Shown: positions 35,531-44,290 of the stretch, piece after piece | Numbering within the stretch: position 1 is the first letter of the stretch | How the letters are laid out: each line of letters begins with the position of its first letter | Assembly (NCBI RefSeq): GCF_017894365.1 | Contig: NZ_CP059467.1 | Coordinates: forward strand, 62,001 to 126,000 | Source of the DNA: Aromatoleum bremense | GTDB taxonomy: Bacteria > Pseudomonadota > Gammaproteobacteria > Burkholderiales > Rhodocyclaceae | DNA length: 64,000 nt | Direction of reading: 5' to 3' | Notes under the pieces: model-generated | What the model was told of the DNA's origin: nothing | Database searches by the model: none | What the model saw: only the letters and a program-made list of their open reading frames with translations | Program-made: the position numbers and the translations under genes

Positions 35531-36676
35531 TCAGTCGACCAGGCCGTCATCAGTTGCGTCATCGACAGCTGCGCCACTCTCCTGACTGATTGCCGCAAGC
35601 TCCTCCGCCACGCGTTCGAGCATTGCCTTCTCGGTATCCGAGATTGCGACACGGCGCTGGGAGTGACGCGAGACTTGCTGGCTGGCATATACGCCGGGCG
35701 GCACGGGACCAAAAATGCCGGTGACGGCTGCGACACGTCGCTGGGCATTGGTGTCGGCGCCCGGCAAGAAGTCGATGCGGCTGAGTGGCAGCAATTCGGG
35801 TTTGGTGAGCCACGTCTCGAACCGGATGAACTCCTCGAAAGCCGCACGCATCGGGCGGGTGAACTGCCGGATCGCATCGTGCTCCTGTTTGTCGGAGAAC
35901 ATGGCCTTGCGTCCGAGGGTCTTGACGACCCGGACGTAGAAATCGAACTCGACGATCAATTCGGCAATCGCGTAGCCGTAGGGGCTGCGGAACCCGAGTT
36001 CCAGTACCTTCGGTTCACGCGACTTGAGAATCGCAAAGCCGAGACCTTTGTCCGCCTTCTTCTTGATCTCGGCGTCGAAGGTCCGGGTTTGGTGATCCAG
36101 GCCACGTCGCAGTTCGGGGATGCGGTTATCGGCCCGCAAGAGTGCCCAGTCGGCGTAAGGGTTGTTGTTGCGGGTCAGCGTCCACAGCGCCTTGAGGCTG
36201 GACGCGACGCGCTTTCCCCCGGGAATTGCGTTGTACTTTCCCGCGGGGTCGCGTCGGCGCCCCATGAACATTCGAAATCCTTCCTTGGTGTGCAGCGTCA
36301 TCGTGTCGACGCCGTCGTCGACCAGCCCCCCGAGGTCGCGGAGCTGGTTGGCAACGCTTGCTTCGACGACATGGTCCGCCCCGTTGGTGACCCGATAATC
36401 CGCCTCCATCTGATTCAACCTGTCGCAACGCTGCAGGTAGAGCTCATAACGTGGCCAACGCGGATCGGTGGGATCGGGATCCTCCGACTCGATGAGATCG
36501 AGGAGTTTCGCGCGCTCCCTTGTGATGCTGTACCGGTCATCAAACGGCGAGGCGTCATCGGTCTCGAAGGGAATGGATGCGCCGCCCGGAAAGATCGGCT
36601 CGATGAGACCGGGTTGGCTGGATGGGAGGAGTGGGGAGCGGACAGGAGGGCGAGTAGTGGAATTGGGCGAAGCCAT
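35531..36676 (-). CDS. TIGR03761 (PFL_4669-like) integrating element protein
   Basis: A 381-residue protein of the TIGR03761 family: SSLKALWTLTRNNNPYADWA, then LLRADNRIPELRR, LGFRSPYGYAIAELIVEFDF and YVRVVKTLGRKAMFSD. These proteins are fixed members of the ICE maintenance block; the function is not established. The ATG at 36676 (MASPNSTTRPPVRSP) follows GAGGGAA; the longer open frame upstream belongs to the preceding gene. Its order after the winged-helix gene and before the DUF3158-like gene matches other PFGI-1 elements. Confidence 0.82.
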   Translation of the reverse strand: MASPNSTTRPPVRSPLLPSSQPGLIEPIFPGGASIPFETDDASPFDDRYSITRERAKLLDLIESEDPDPTDPRWPRYELYLQRCDRLNQMEADYRVTNGADHVVEASVANQLRDLGGLVDDGVDTMTLHTKEGFRMFMGRRRDPAGKYNAIPGGKRVASSLKALWTLTRNNNPYADWALLRADNRIPELRRGLDHQTRTFDAEIKKKADKGLGFAILKSREPKVLELGFRSPYGYAIAELIVEFDFYVRVVKTLGRKAMFSDKQEHDAIRQFTRPMRAAFEEFIRFETWLTKPELLPLSRIDFLPGADTNAQRRVAAVTGIFGPVPPGVYASQQVSRHSQRRVAISDTEKAMLERVAEELAAISQESGAAVDDATDDGLVD

Positions 36677-36687
36677 GAGACGTTCCC

Positions 36688-37284
36688 TCACGTAACGTGG
36701 GTTAAAGGGGCCGCTCCGACGTCCTGGACGTCGCGCAGGCGCGAAAGCGCGGGAATCGGCGTGAAGCCGGGGATGAACTCGACGTCCGGAAGCGGGCGGC
36801 GCAACAACTGGCGCAGTGCCAACACATTCACCCGGTATGCGGCAGTGGCGCGCGGGATCTTCTTGCTCGTGACCAGGGAATCCTGTTCGAGACGCTGCAG
36901 GGCGCGCTGAACCACTTGATGACCGAGCCGGGTGCACGTGGACAACGTGCGGCTCGAGATGCGCACCGACGTTCGATCGGCGGAGCGCCACAGCAGGGCG
37001 AGCAGAACCGCTGTGGCGGGATAGTCGCCGTCGAGGCGCACGAGGAGGTCGAGGGCGATCTGTTGCTCGGCTGTCGCAGTCACAGGCCGTTGATCTGGAC
37101 CTGATGAATCCAGCGGTAAAGGCCCTTTCGCTGGGTCGATTGAATCCACAGGAAAGGGATTTACTGCTGGGTCGATTGAATCCAGACAGGCCGTTTGCGT
37201 GGAGAATCGTTCCGCATCCGCTGGAGGCGCCGCCGATGTCGGCGATTCAGGCTGTCTCACAGTCGTCGAATTCGTGCACGACAT
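36688..37284 (-). CDS. Winged-helix ICE replication-like protein (STY4528 position)
   Basis: About 198 residues. The C-terminal two thirds (EQQIALDLLVRLDGDYPATA, then VLLALLWRSADRTSVRISSR and LGHQVVQRALQRLEQDSLVT) form a winged-helix domain, in the place normally held by STY4528-type putative replication proteins. The N-terminal part has a repeated DSIDPAKGP-like motif encoded by 36-base tandem repeats (37095-37190). The start is uncertain: ATG 37284 and GTG 37260 are both possible and neither has a clear ribosome site. Both overlap the end of the DUF2857 gene. Confidence 0.6.
   Translation of the reverse strand: MSCTNSTTVRQPESPTSAAPPADAERFSTQTACLDSIDPAVNPFPVDSIDPAKGPLPLDSSGPDQRPVTATAEQQIALDLLVRLDGDYPATAVLLALLWRSADRTSVRISSRTLSTCTRLGHQVVQRALQRLEQDSLVTSKKIPRATAAYRVNVLALRQLLRRPLPDVEFIPGFTPIPALSRLRDVQDVGAAPLTHVT
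37095..37190. repeat. 36-base tandem repeat in the winged-helix gene
   Basis: CTGGGTCGATTGAATCCA occurs at 37131 and again 36 bases later at 37167, with a third, degenerate unit before them (37101). The repeats keep the reading frame and encode the DSIDPA.GP(L/F)P linker. Confidence 0.7.
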
Positions 37285-37801
37285 ACCAGAGCGTCGCAAT
37301 CGAGAGATCCGGAAAAACGTAATGCAGCTCCACGTACTGACGTTGCGGCGAGAACCTGCTGCAGATCTGCGGCCATGCGTGCTGCACGGCCTCGCGAACC
37401 TCCGGTTTCGGCAACGGAGGACGGCCTCGCGGCTGGGACTCCGGACACAACAGGGCGCGTTGCTCGCGAATCTGTTCCATCGTCATCTTGAACAGATGCA
37501 CCAGTAACTGGGGGTGAGCGCCGTGCTGGACGTGGTACTCCATCAGTTGCCGAGATTCCGTCATCGCTTCGTGCCGACGATAGGCGGCCTCGAGGGTTGC
37601 CGGCGCGAAGTGAACGGAAACGTCGAGCTGGGGCATGCCGGCGATCGCGTTGAGATCCCTGACGGAGGCTGTGCGCAGGGTATCCAGGAGGTCCGGACTG
37701 AGGCCCGCGTCGAGCAGTGTCTCGACCTCACCCATGTCGAGCAGATGGATGAGATGGGACAGGAGCGCAACCCGTAGTTGTTCACTCTTTATCGGGATCA
37801 T
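37247..37801 (-). CDS. DUF2857 family ICE protein
   Basis: A 184-residue protein: MIPIKSEQLRVALLSHLIHL, then LLDTLRTASVRDLNAIAGMP and a C-terminal half with CPESQPRGRPPLPKPEVREA and YVVHEFDDCETA. This is DUF2857 (STY4526-like), which follows parB in PFGI-1-class elements; some family members have FlhC-like features, but the role is unknown. The ATG at 37801 is the natural start. The gene follows parB by 150 bases. Confidence 0.78.
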   Translation of the reverse strand: MIPIKSEQLRVALLSHLIHLLDMGEVETLLDAGLSPDLLDTLRTASVRDLNAIAGMPQLDVSVHFAPATLEAAYRRHEAMTESRQLMEYHVQHGAHPQLLVHLFKMTMEQIREQRALLCPESQPRGRPPLPKPEVREAVQHAWPQICSRFSPQRQYVELHYVFPDLSIATLWYVVHEFDDCETA

Positions 37802-37951
37802 CCCGCTACCCCAATTCTGTTAAGCCTCCGGATTTGGCCGCGAGCGGTGCTCACGACCAACGTGCCTCCGCGAACATTTCTCCCGCCTGACAACGTGCTT
37901 CCGGCAACGCGGTGCGACGGCCGAAAGCGGAGGTCCGGGAGCCGATTACAT

Positions 37952-39475
37952 TCACTCGGGCGAGTGTTCATCCGGAAACTGTCGGTGGTAGGTATCCATC
38001 AGCGTTCGCATCAGGGGCCAATAGGTCGGCTGCAGAAGCAGCGAAATGATGTGCTGTGCATCGGCGTCGGCGACATCGCTACCGCCTGACAGGCTCACCA
38101 GGAGCCGGTGCGCTGCCTGCCGTGTGCGCGTTTCCGGCGCGCCAATTGAATGCTCGCTATCGGCAAGCGGCGCCATGCAGAACCCGTGCGCCTGGGCGCT
38201 ATCCCAGCGTACGCACGAGGAAATCTGGAACGGAGCGGCGAAACCGTTCAGGGCCACGGCAAAGGTAGGCGTCCCGGCCGGTCCGCTGTCGGTGCGGCCC
38301 CTTCCCGTTCGCTTCCGCGGCGGCACCGATTGCGGCTGCGGCGGAAAAGCGATGTGGTCGCCGGTCCGTGTTGCACTCTCCGGATCGAAGTGACCGGGCA
38401 GCGTGCGATCAATCGAGATCGGCCCCCCGGCCGGCGGGTCGCCGGCCAGCCGGGCGCGAATTTCGGCGGACGAGAGTTGTTTCGCCGCCCCCATCATGGC
38501 GAACAGTGTCTGTTCCACCGCGGAAACAGGACAGTTCGCCTGCCGGGCGAACTGGGCGTTCATTTGCGCCAGAATCCTCTCGACTTCCACGGCGGCAAGC
38601 CGCGGCGGATCATCCTGCTCCCGCACGGCGTTGATCTCGTTCGCGGCATCGGCCGCGAGCTGCTGAAACTCGGTCATGCGAACGTAGGGATCCAGATTGA
38701 GGGCCTCGGCAAGCTTCTCGAGGTGCCCAAAACGGCTGCGAATTGCCCCCGCGCTCTCGTGGGTAAGATGCGGGCCGAACGGCGCCAACTGGTCGACGGC
38801 AAACAGGTAGTTCGTCGCGGTGACCGCGTGCAGTTTCAAACCGCACTTGTTGGCATGTTCTGAAAGGGCACGGAGACTCAGCGGTCCTGCGAGATCCGCC
38901 TCCAGCTCGGACTTCAGAAGCGCCACGCCGCGGGCCTTCTCCCAGAATGTGGTATCCGCCCGAAGCTCGTTCTCGATCAGATGGGCGGCGATGACGTCGC
39001 TTTCACTGACCCACGGATGGACGACAGCGCGGATCCATTCGTACCCGGGGTCTTTCGTCTCGTGCCATAGCTCCTGAACGATCTGCAGGCGGGTGTTGCC
39101 TCCCATGTAGCACATGTACCGATCGGACTGCGGCCTGCGAGTGACGGATAGCGCCTCGCCGAGCCCGCCGCGTGCTTCGATGGAGGCCCGGATCTCGGCG
39201 TAGCGCGGATTGGTTTTCACTCGCGGATTGCGGTCGTAGCAATCGATTTCGGTACACCGCAGCATCATCCAGCCATCAACGGCCTGACTCGCCTTGATAC
39301 TTGCGGCAGAAGTGTCGGGACTTCTCACCGCAAGGCTGTGCGCTGCGACAAGCGCCCGCCTTTCCGCGGCGTTCGATGCGCATGAGGGGGCGGGCCGAAG
39401 TTTTCCCTGCTTTTCCATTTGCTGCGCCAGATCCTTGATGGAGATGGTTTCAGGCAGTCGTGTCTTGGAGCGCAT
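37952..39475 (-). CDS. parB: ParB family partition protein (PFGI-1 class, TIGR03764)
   Basis: A 507-residue ParB. The ParB/Srx-like N-terminal domain is seen in WMMLRCTEIDCYDRNPRVKT, then IRASIEARGGLGEALSVTRR and YMCYMGGNTRLQIVQELWHE (the GGNTR segment replaces the usual GERR box of this domain). A helix-turn-helix region follows (LSLRALSEHANKCGLKLHAV). It would bind centromere sites and work with ParA to keep the element stable during its extrachromosomal phase. It overlaps parA by 26 bases. Length is typical for the ICE class, which is longer than chromosomal ParB. Confidence 0.85.
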   Translation of the reverse strand: MRSKTRLPETISIKDLAQQMEKQGKLRPAPSCASNAAERRALVAAHSLAVRSPDTSAASIKASQAVDGWMMLRCTEIDCYDRNPRVKTNPRYAEIRASIEARGGLGEALSVTRRPQSDRYMCYMGGNTRLQIVQELWHETKDPGYEWIRAVVHPWVSESDVIAAHLIENELRADTTFWEKARGVALLKSELEADLAGPLSLRALSEHANKCGLKLHAVTATNYLFAVDQLAPFGPHLTHESAGAIRSRFGHLEKLAEALNLDPYVRMTEFQQLAADAANEINAVREQDDPPRLAAVEVERILAQMNAQFARQANCPVSAVEQTLFAMMGAAKQLSSAEIRARLAGDPPAGGPISIDRTLPGHFDPESATRTGDHIAFPPQPQSVPPRKRTGRGRTDSGPAGTPTFAVALNGFAAPFQISSCVRWDSAQAHGFCMAPLADSEHSIGAPETRTRQAAHRLLVSLSGGSDVADADAQHIISLLLQPTYWPLMRTLMDTYHRQFPDEHSPE

Positions 39476-40352
39476 CGGCTACCTCGGCGCCTGAACCGGT
39501 CGATATCCCACCGGCGTAGTTCCCTTCCAGACTGGGAATCAGTTCCCACAGGAGCGTGTGCATCGTGTCGCGCGCCTTGCCGGGATCAATCCAGTGAACC
39601 GGGAGTTGGGCGGTCGCCGCGTTCTTGTAGGCCACCGCATGCGGGACGACGGTGTTCAGGACACTGACCCGGCATTGCAGCTTTCGATACTCCTCGCGAA
39701 TGGCCTGGGCGATCTCGCGCGAGTCGCGGGTGTTTTCCTGCCGGTAGATCATCGCCTGCATCGGAGGAACGGAGAATCCGAACGAGCGGGCGGTTTCGAC
39801 GCGATTCAGCAACTTCTGCGTGCCGTCGAGGAATTCGCGCGCGGAAAGGATGTCGGGCGATACGGGTGACAACAGGATATCGGCAGCCAGGACCGCGGCA
39901 TCCTGGAGATGGCCGACCGCGCCCTGCGTGTCGATGAGCACGACGTCGTAGTTCTCGGACAGCAGCGGACTGCGTAGCGCGAGCTTGATGCGAAGTGCGC
40001 TATCCATGCGCGGCGCCAGCCAGTCCTGTAGCGTCCCCTCGGGCGCATCGGAAACGACGAGGTCAAGGCAGCCGTTCGGATTGAGTCGCGGCTGCCCGCG
40101 TGGAAGCATGGGCGCAAGGGCAAGATCGATCGTCGAGATGCAATCGTCAGTGAGTGCACCTTGCTTGATCATTTGCGTCAGCCCGTGGGGAGCCAGGCGC
40201 CCGATCGGAAAATACCGGCTGAGACTGGGCTGGACGTCCGCATCGATCAGCAGCACCCGCATTCCCAGGTCCGCCAGGAGCGCGCCCAGATTGGCGTTCA
40301 CGGTCGTCTTGCCGACACCGCCCTTCGTCGATACGACGCTGTAGACGATCAT
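39450..40352 (-). CDS. parA: ParA family partition ATPase
   Basis: A 300-residue ATPase. The deviant Walker A is STKGGVGKTTVNANL (about residues 7-21), Walker A' is VLLIDADVQPS (about 38-48) and Walker B is YDVVLIDTQGAVGHL (about 131-145). The ATG at 40352 (MIVYSVVS) has GGAGGG at ideal distance; the open frame upstream adds only seven residues. With ParB it forms the partition system and is the first gene of the minus-strand maintenance operon. A hairpin (CGGGG, CTTCG-type loop, CCCCG) precedes it. Confidence 0.9.
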   Translation of the reverse strand: MIVYSVVSTKGGVGKTTVNANLGALLADLGMRVLLIDADVQPSLSRYFPIGRLAPHGLTQMIKQGALTDDCISTIDLALAPMLPRGQPRLNPNGCLDLVVSDAPEGTLQDWLAPRMDSALRIKLALRSPLLSENYDVVLIDTQGAVGHLQDAAVLAADILLSPVSPDILSAREFLDGTQKLLNRVETARSFGFSVPPMQAMIYRQENTRDSREIAQAIREEYRKLQCRVSVLNTVVPHAVAYKNAATAQLPVHWIDPGKARDTMHTLLWELIPSLEGNYAGGISTGSGAEVADALQDTTA

Positions 40353-40425
40353 CGAACCCTCCGTTCTAAACAACAGAAACGGTGGCGATTCTCAAAGGGA
40401 CGGAGAGCGATGGGAAAAGCATGAG

Positions 40426-40531
40426 TGCCGCGGGGCGAAGCCCCGACACCAGCTCGCGTTGCGATGAGCTGTGTCCCACATGGAATTTGCCTGTCAACAA
40501 ATAGAATTGGCCAACATTTGATACTTGTCAA
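40426..40531 (-). promoter_or_regulatory. Leader and possible promoter of parA
   Basis: On the minus strand, TTGACA occurs twice (plus-strand positions 40526-40531 and 40492-40497) upstream of parA; neither has a strong -10 at ideal spacing. GGGGC, GAA, GCCCC (about 40434-40446) forms a leader hairpin of the same style as those in the DUF3275 block. Confidence 0.35.
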
Positions 40532-40557
40532 GCATCCGACATGTAAATGACGCTCTT

Positions 40558-42714
40558 CTAGCCCTCGCGCGCAGGACGGGCGAGGTTTTCGGAGAATGTA
40601 ACAATGTTTGGATTCGGAAGCGGGACAGGGTTGATCCAGCGCTCGGGATGCTTGATCACTACCGCGGCGAGCTTGCCGACAGGCTTCCCGCCGCGCCCGA
40701 GCACCGTGTAGTGATGAACATTGGAATTGCCCGCCCCGACGACGTGCCAGCGTGCCTTGATGACCTGCCGCTGGATGCCGCTACCCGGTTTGTCGTTGAC
40801 GCCCGAAGCGCGAACGGGCCCGTTGCCGTCGTCGCCATAGAGTGTCGCGAAGTCACGGAATGTCCGCGGAGAGACCAACGCCATTCCCTCTGGCACGAAA
40901 TGGACAGGGGCTCCGGCTTCGTTGTAGGGAATGGATCCGTCTGCGATGCCCTGTTGCAGCCACGCCATGAACAGGAGGGCAGCATCACCGGGTTCCGGCG
41001 CGTCGCTGGCCTCGCTCCGTGCGCCTTTCCGGGGCGACCCGGGCACGTGCGCAAAGGGCGTGACCGGACGGCTAGCCGGCAGGAGTGCGGGACGCGGAGC
41101 GCCGACGCGTGTCGCAGCGTCCGAAGCGGCAGCGGCAGAGTCGTCTTCGGACAGGTAGTCGTCCTCGATAGCGGCACTTGCCGGTACTGCATTTGGCGGT
41201 GATGGTCGTGGGGTCGCCCGCCGCGGCTCGTTGAACCCGGTCGGCGGGGATGCAGCATGTGCCGGCCTGGGCGGGGGCACGTCGAGCTCCTTGCGTGTTG
41301 TCGACGATCGCTGTCCGGATTCCTTGTCACGGTTGCGGCCCGGATCCCCTGGCTCCGCGGCTTTCGGCTCGTCGCTGTCGCTCTTCTCGCGCGCATGGCG
41401 CGGCGCCTTCACGACGATCGCACCATCGAACGCGGGCGGATAGTCTTCCGGTCGGTCGAACAGCGTCGCGAGCGGGAACTTGAGCATCGCAAACTCATGC
41501 CCATATCCGCTGCCACGGATTTCCACGTACCAGATGGCCTGGCCTGTATCCGGGTTACGCTCCAACAGGCCATAGTCCTGCCAGGTGTCGAACAGCCGGT
41601 CGTTCTTGCTCGGCCCCGGAACACTGTCGGCGCAGTCGGGATCGGTGCGCGAGATCTCCTCGCGCACGGCATCGGCCAGACGTTTTGCCACGAACCAGGC
41701 GGCGCCCTCCGCAACCCAACCTGCCGCACCGTCCCGATTCAGTGGCAATCCCCCTTGGCGCAGCAGGCGGCGCATTGCTTCCATCAGCCGCTCGACCAGG
41801 GGGACGGCTGTTGCAGATCCGAACTGGTTGCGCGGCCCTTGCTGCAGGTTGCTCGCGGCCGAGCGCTGATCCGCTCCGCGCACAATCCCGGTCAGCACAC
41901 TGCTTGCGTCATCCCCTGACAATACGGCGTCCAGCTCGCGCATGACGGCAGGTTCGCGCGCCAGAAATGCGAGCGCTGTTGCAGGCACGATGCGTGGCGC
42001 CAACACTTGCGGCAAACGCCGGTGGGCTGCGTAGTTGCGTTCTGCTGCCGGGGCAAAACGGACTTCGTACTCCTCTGCGCCAGCCGTGACCATGTCGCCC
42101 GACATCGGAAGCCAGGGGCGCGCAGGGCCGTCCGGACGATCCGCAAGACTCACGCGAAGGTCGGTTATGGGCTTGCCGATGTCGTGAAGGAGCGCCGCGA
42201 AAATGACGGCGTAGGTCCAGTGATCCCGCTGCGCATCGATCTGCTCGGCGGCTCCGCCACGCGGTAGCAGATAGCCGTTGCGCAGGCAGACCGCCGCATA
42301 CACGACCTCGATGGTATGTGCGGCAAGCCCGCCGAGGTGGGCGTGATGATGGGCCTCGCTTGCTGGCAGAAGCTGCACGAACCGCAGGTACTGTTGCATC
42401 GCGGGTGCAATGTCCCGCTCCCACGCCAGGTTGCCCAGTTTGGATTCGCGCTGGATCTGTTGCAGTGCTCCGGCCAGGTGGCACACGTCAATCAATGCCG
42501 CGACATCAAGAACCCTCAGCCATCCATGGCGGTTCGCGGCCAGCCGGTGCGCGTCGCCAACCGCGATCGTGGATCGTGATGCGGGAGTCGAACGCCGCGA
42601 GCCGGCCGCCGTGCGATATGCCGCCATCTTGCCTGTGACCGGCCACAGCAACCAGGCGCCCAGTCCTGCCGCCGCAAGAAAACAGCCCACGGCCAATACC
42701 GCCAACACGATCAC
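40558..42714 (-). CDS. traI: MobH-family relaxase (TraI_2)
   Basis: A 718-residue relaxase of the MobH family, which nicks oriT and leads the strand into the recipient. A membrane segment occupies residues 1-26 (VIVLAVLAVGCFLAAAGLGA). The histidine-rich motif is SEAHHHAHLGGLAAHTIEVV (about 118-137) and the HD motif is ALLHDIGKP (about 173-181). A low-complexity linker (about 460-610) leads to the TraI_2 C-terminal domain (EGMALVSPRTFRDFA, then VHHYTVLGRGGKPVGKL). The GTG at 42714 overlaps the stop of the upstream gene (GTGA) and is preferred over an ATG at 42807, which would overlap by 97 bases. Here it lies beside the maintenance block, divergent from the secretion operon. Confidence 0.87.
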   Translation of the reverse strand: MIVLAVLAVGCFLAAAGLGAWLLWPVTGKMAAYRTAAGSRRSTPASRSTIAVGDAHRLAANRHGWLRVLDVAALIDVCHLAGALQQIQRESKLGNLAWERDIAPAMQQYLRFVQLLPASEAHHHAHLGGLAAHTIEVVYAAVCLRNGYLLPRGGAAEQIDAQRDHWTYAVIFAALLHDIGKPITDLRVSLADRPDGPARPWLPMSGDMVTAGAEEYEVRFAPAAERNYAAHRRLPQVLAPRIVPATALAFLAREPAVMRELDAVLSGDDASSVLTGIVRGADQRSAASNLQQGPRNQFGSATAVPLVERLMEAMRRLLRQGGLPLNRDGAAGWVAEGAAWFVAKRLADAVREEISRTDPDCADSVPGPSKNDRLFDTWQDYGLLERNPDTGQAIWYVEIRGSGYGHEFAMLKFPLATLFDRPEDYPPAFDGAIVVKAPRHAREKSDSDEPKAAEPGDPGRNRDKESGQRSSTTRKELDVPPPRPAHAASPPTGFNEPRRATPRPSPPNAVPASAAIEDDYLSEDDSAAAASDAATRVGAPRPALLPASRPVTPFAHVPGSPRKGARSEASDAPEPGDAALLFMAWLQQGIADGSIPYNEAGAPVHFVPEGMALVSPRTFRDFATLYGDDGNGPVRASGVNDKPGSGIQRQVIKARWHVVGAGNSNVHHYTVLGRGGKPVGKLAAVVIKHPERWINPVPLPNPNIVTFSENLARPAREG

Positions 42715-43178
42715 CCCCTGCGACTTCCAATCTGTGCGGTACAGAACTGCGTCAAGAGCCAGTTCTGCAGCACTTCGCGTCGCGGATAGGGGCCTTCGGA
42801 TTCCCACACTTCAACCGTTACCCCCTCGCAGAATGCGGTGAAGGTCTCGGTGAGAGGCTCCCACTTCTTGCCGTCGCGGCGTTTGGCCCGGTAGCGACAA
42901 AACGGCAGATCCGACAAATCGGCCGCCAGTTGGCCCGGCTCGGCGGGTTTCAGGGCTTCAACGTAGTGGGCGAGAAGGTTTCGCACGGAAATGACCGGAT
43001 CGTCCTCGGCGTAGAGGTACGTTTCCAGCCCGTCGTACCGGGCCAGCCAACCGAACAGGACGCTGCGCCAACCGGGTTCCCCCAGTCCCTCCAGAAAATG
43101 CCCGATGGTGACAACCGCCTGAACCCGCGCCTCTTCCTGGTGCGGCGGGATGGGCGGCGGCATAGTGTTCATCAGCAT
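42711..43178 (-). CDS. Uncharacterised protein coupled to the relaxase
   Basis: A 155-residue protein (MLMNTMPPPIPPHQEEARVQ, then GHFLEGLGEPGWRSVLFGWL and FCRYRAKRRDGKKWEPLTET). No family is recognised and no membrane segment is visible. Its stop overlaps the relaxase GTG, so the two are translationally coupled; it may be a relaxosome accessory protein. It is the first gene after the hairpin-rich divergent region. A second ATG six codons in is a possible start. Confidence 0.6.
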   Translation of the reverse strand: MLMNTMPPPIPPHQEEARVQAVVTIGHFLEGLGEPGWRSVLFGWLARYDGLETYLYAEDDPVISVRNLLAHYVEALKPAEPGQLAADLSDLPFCRYRAKRRDGKKWEPLTETFTAFCEGVTVEVWESEGPYPRREVLQNWLLTQFCTAQIGSRRG

Positions 43179-43389
43179 TCCACCTCCAGCAAAATGCCCG
43201 GTTCCCTTCTTGTTTGCGCATCGAACGGCCGGGGGTGAGCCGCCGTCGCTTCACCATACTTTAGTCGTACGCATGCGTCAGCACCACTTCGCCCTGCGTG
43301 CCGGAGCGTAGTCTCCCCAAGCGTGCGGCACGCCTGCCCTTTCCGTCCTTCGTAAAGCCGCGTCAATTTCCAGGACTTTCCACTGGGCA

Positions 43390-43580
43390 TGGGGCCGACG
43401 GTGTGCTACGGCCCTTTCCGGGGCCTGCCACGGCAGGCTTCGGCCCCCCTGGCCGGTAAACCCTTGCCGCAAGGCCCCCCTCCCCGTGAATCCTTCGCCC
43501 AGCCCCGACTGTAGGGGCTGGGCGCCCTTTCGGGTTGGGCCCGTACCCCCTACGCGAAGGCCCGCCGCCGGGCCGCCCCC
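43390..43580. other. oriT: Hairpin-rich divergent region, candidate oriT
   Basis: Between the relaxase unit and the secretion operon lies a GC-rich stretch of nested inverted repeats. GCCTGCC and GGCAGGC (43423-43429, 43432-43438) are separated by two bases. An 11-base perfect stem (43496-43506 with 43514-43524) has a GACTGTA loop. An outer pair, CCTTCGC (43492-43498) and GCGAAGG (43554-43560), encloses it. Position next to a MobH gene and the density of repeats fit an origin of transfer; attenuators or terminators are alternatives. The flanking sequence 43190-43389 and 43581-43774 shows no gene. Confidence 0.45.
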
Positions 43581-43774
43581 TTTGCCCGCCGCCATTTCGC
43601 CCTACCACTGCCTTAAGCATTTTGCAAGCATAAAGCCGCGCAATCTTTTCCGATTTCACACCTGCACCGCACGGACGCCCTCGCCACACTCTGCTCCGTG
43701 ACTGGCCGCTGACAGCGGGCCGCACCCCCACCGCCAACACGGCAGGGGTGCCTTTCTAACCGACGGAGCACCCA

Positions 43775-44290
43775 ATGCCACGCATTGTCGCAATCGCTCT
43801 CCTTCTGACGGTTGGCGCGTCGTGGGCGGAGGCTGCTTCTGACGAACTCCACCTGGCCCGATACTCGACGACTTCGATCACGCCCGACCCGTCCGCATTA
43901 AATCCGCTGGCGGCCATCGCCACCGTGCGCTTTCCCCGCGACCACGTGCGCACCGTGGGTGATGCCGTCGACTACCTGCTCCTTCGCACGGGCTATCGTC
44001 TCGAATCAGTCGATTCCGCCGCACGCGAGCTCTTTCCGCTGCCCTTGCCCGAAGCCCACCGCGAACTGGGCCCTTTTCGCGCGCTGACCATTCTCGAGCT
44101 TCTCGTCGGCGAGGCCTACAAGGTCGACGCCTCCCCGGTGCATCGCACCCTGGCTATCGGTCTTCGCCTCCACGACGGACCTTCACACCTTTCCGGTCCG
44201 CGTCAGGAACCGGCCTCAAGCCAATCCGGCGCGGCGACCTTCGACGACGCGGTGAGCATTCCCGTCGTCACGTCGGAGCCGCGGCAATGA
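43775..44290 (+). CDS. pilL: PilL-like conjugation protein (TIGR03748)
   Basis: A 171-residue secreted protein with a signal peptide (MPRIVAIALLLTVGASWAEA). The mature part, ARYSTTSITPDPSALNPLAA, then IATVRFPRDHVRTVGDAVDY and LLLRTGYRLESVDSAA, matches the PilL N-terminal domain of PFGI-1-class elements. In related elements, PilL belongs to the conjugative pilus assembly machinery; this short version carries only the N-terminal domain. The ribosome site is CGGAG. It opens the plus-strand secretion operon and overlaps the next gene by 4 bases. Confidence 0.8.
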   Translation: MPRIVAIALLLTVGASWAEAASDELHLARYSTTSITPDPSALNPLAAIATVRFPRDHVRTVGDAVDYLLLRTGYRLESVDSAARELFPLPLPEAHRELGPFRALTILELLVGEAYKVDASPVHRTLAIGLRLHDGPSHLSGPRQEPASSQSGAATFDDAVSIPVVTSEPRQ

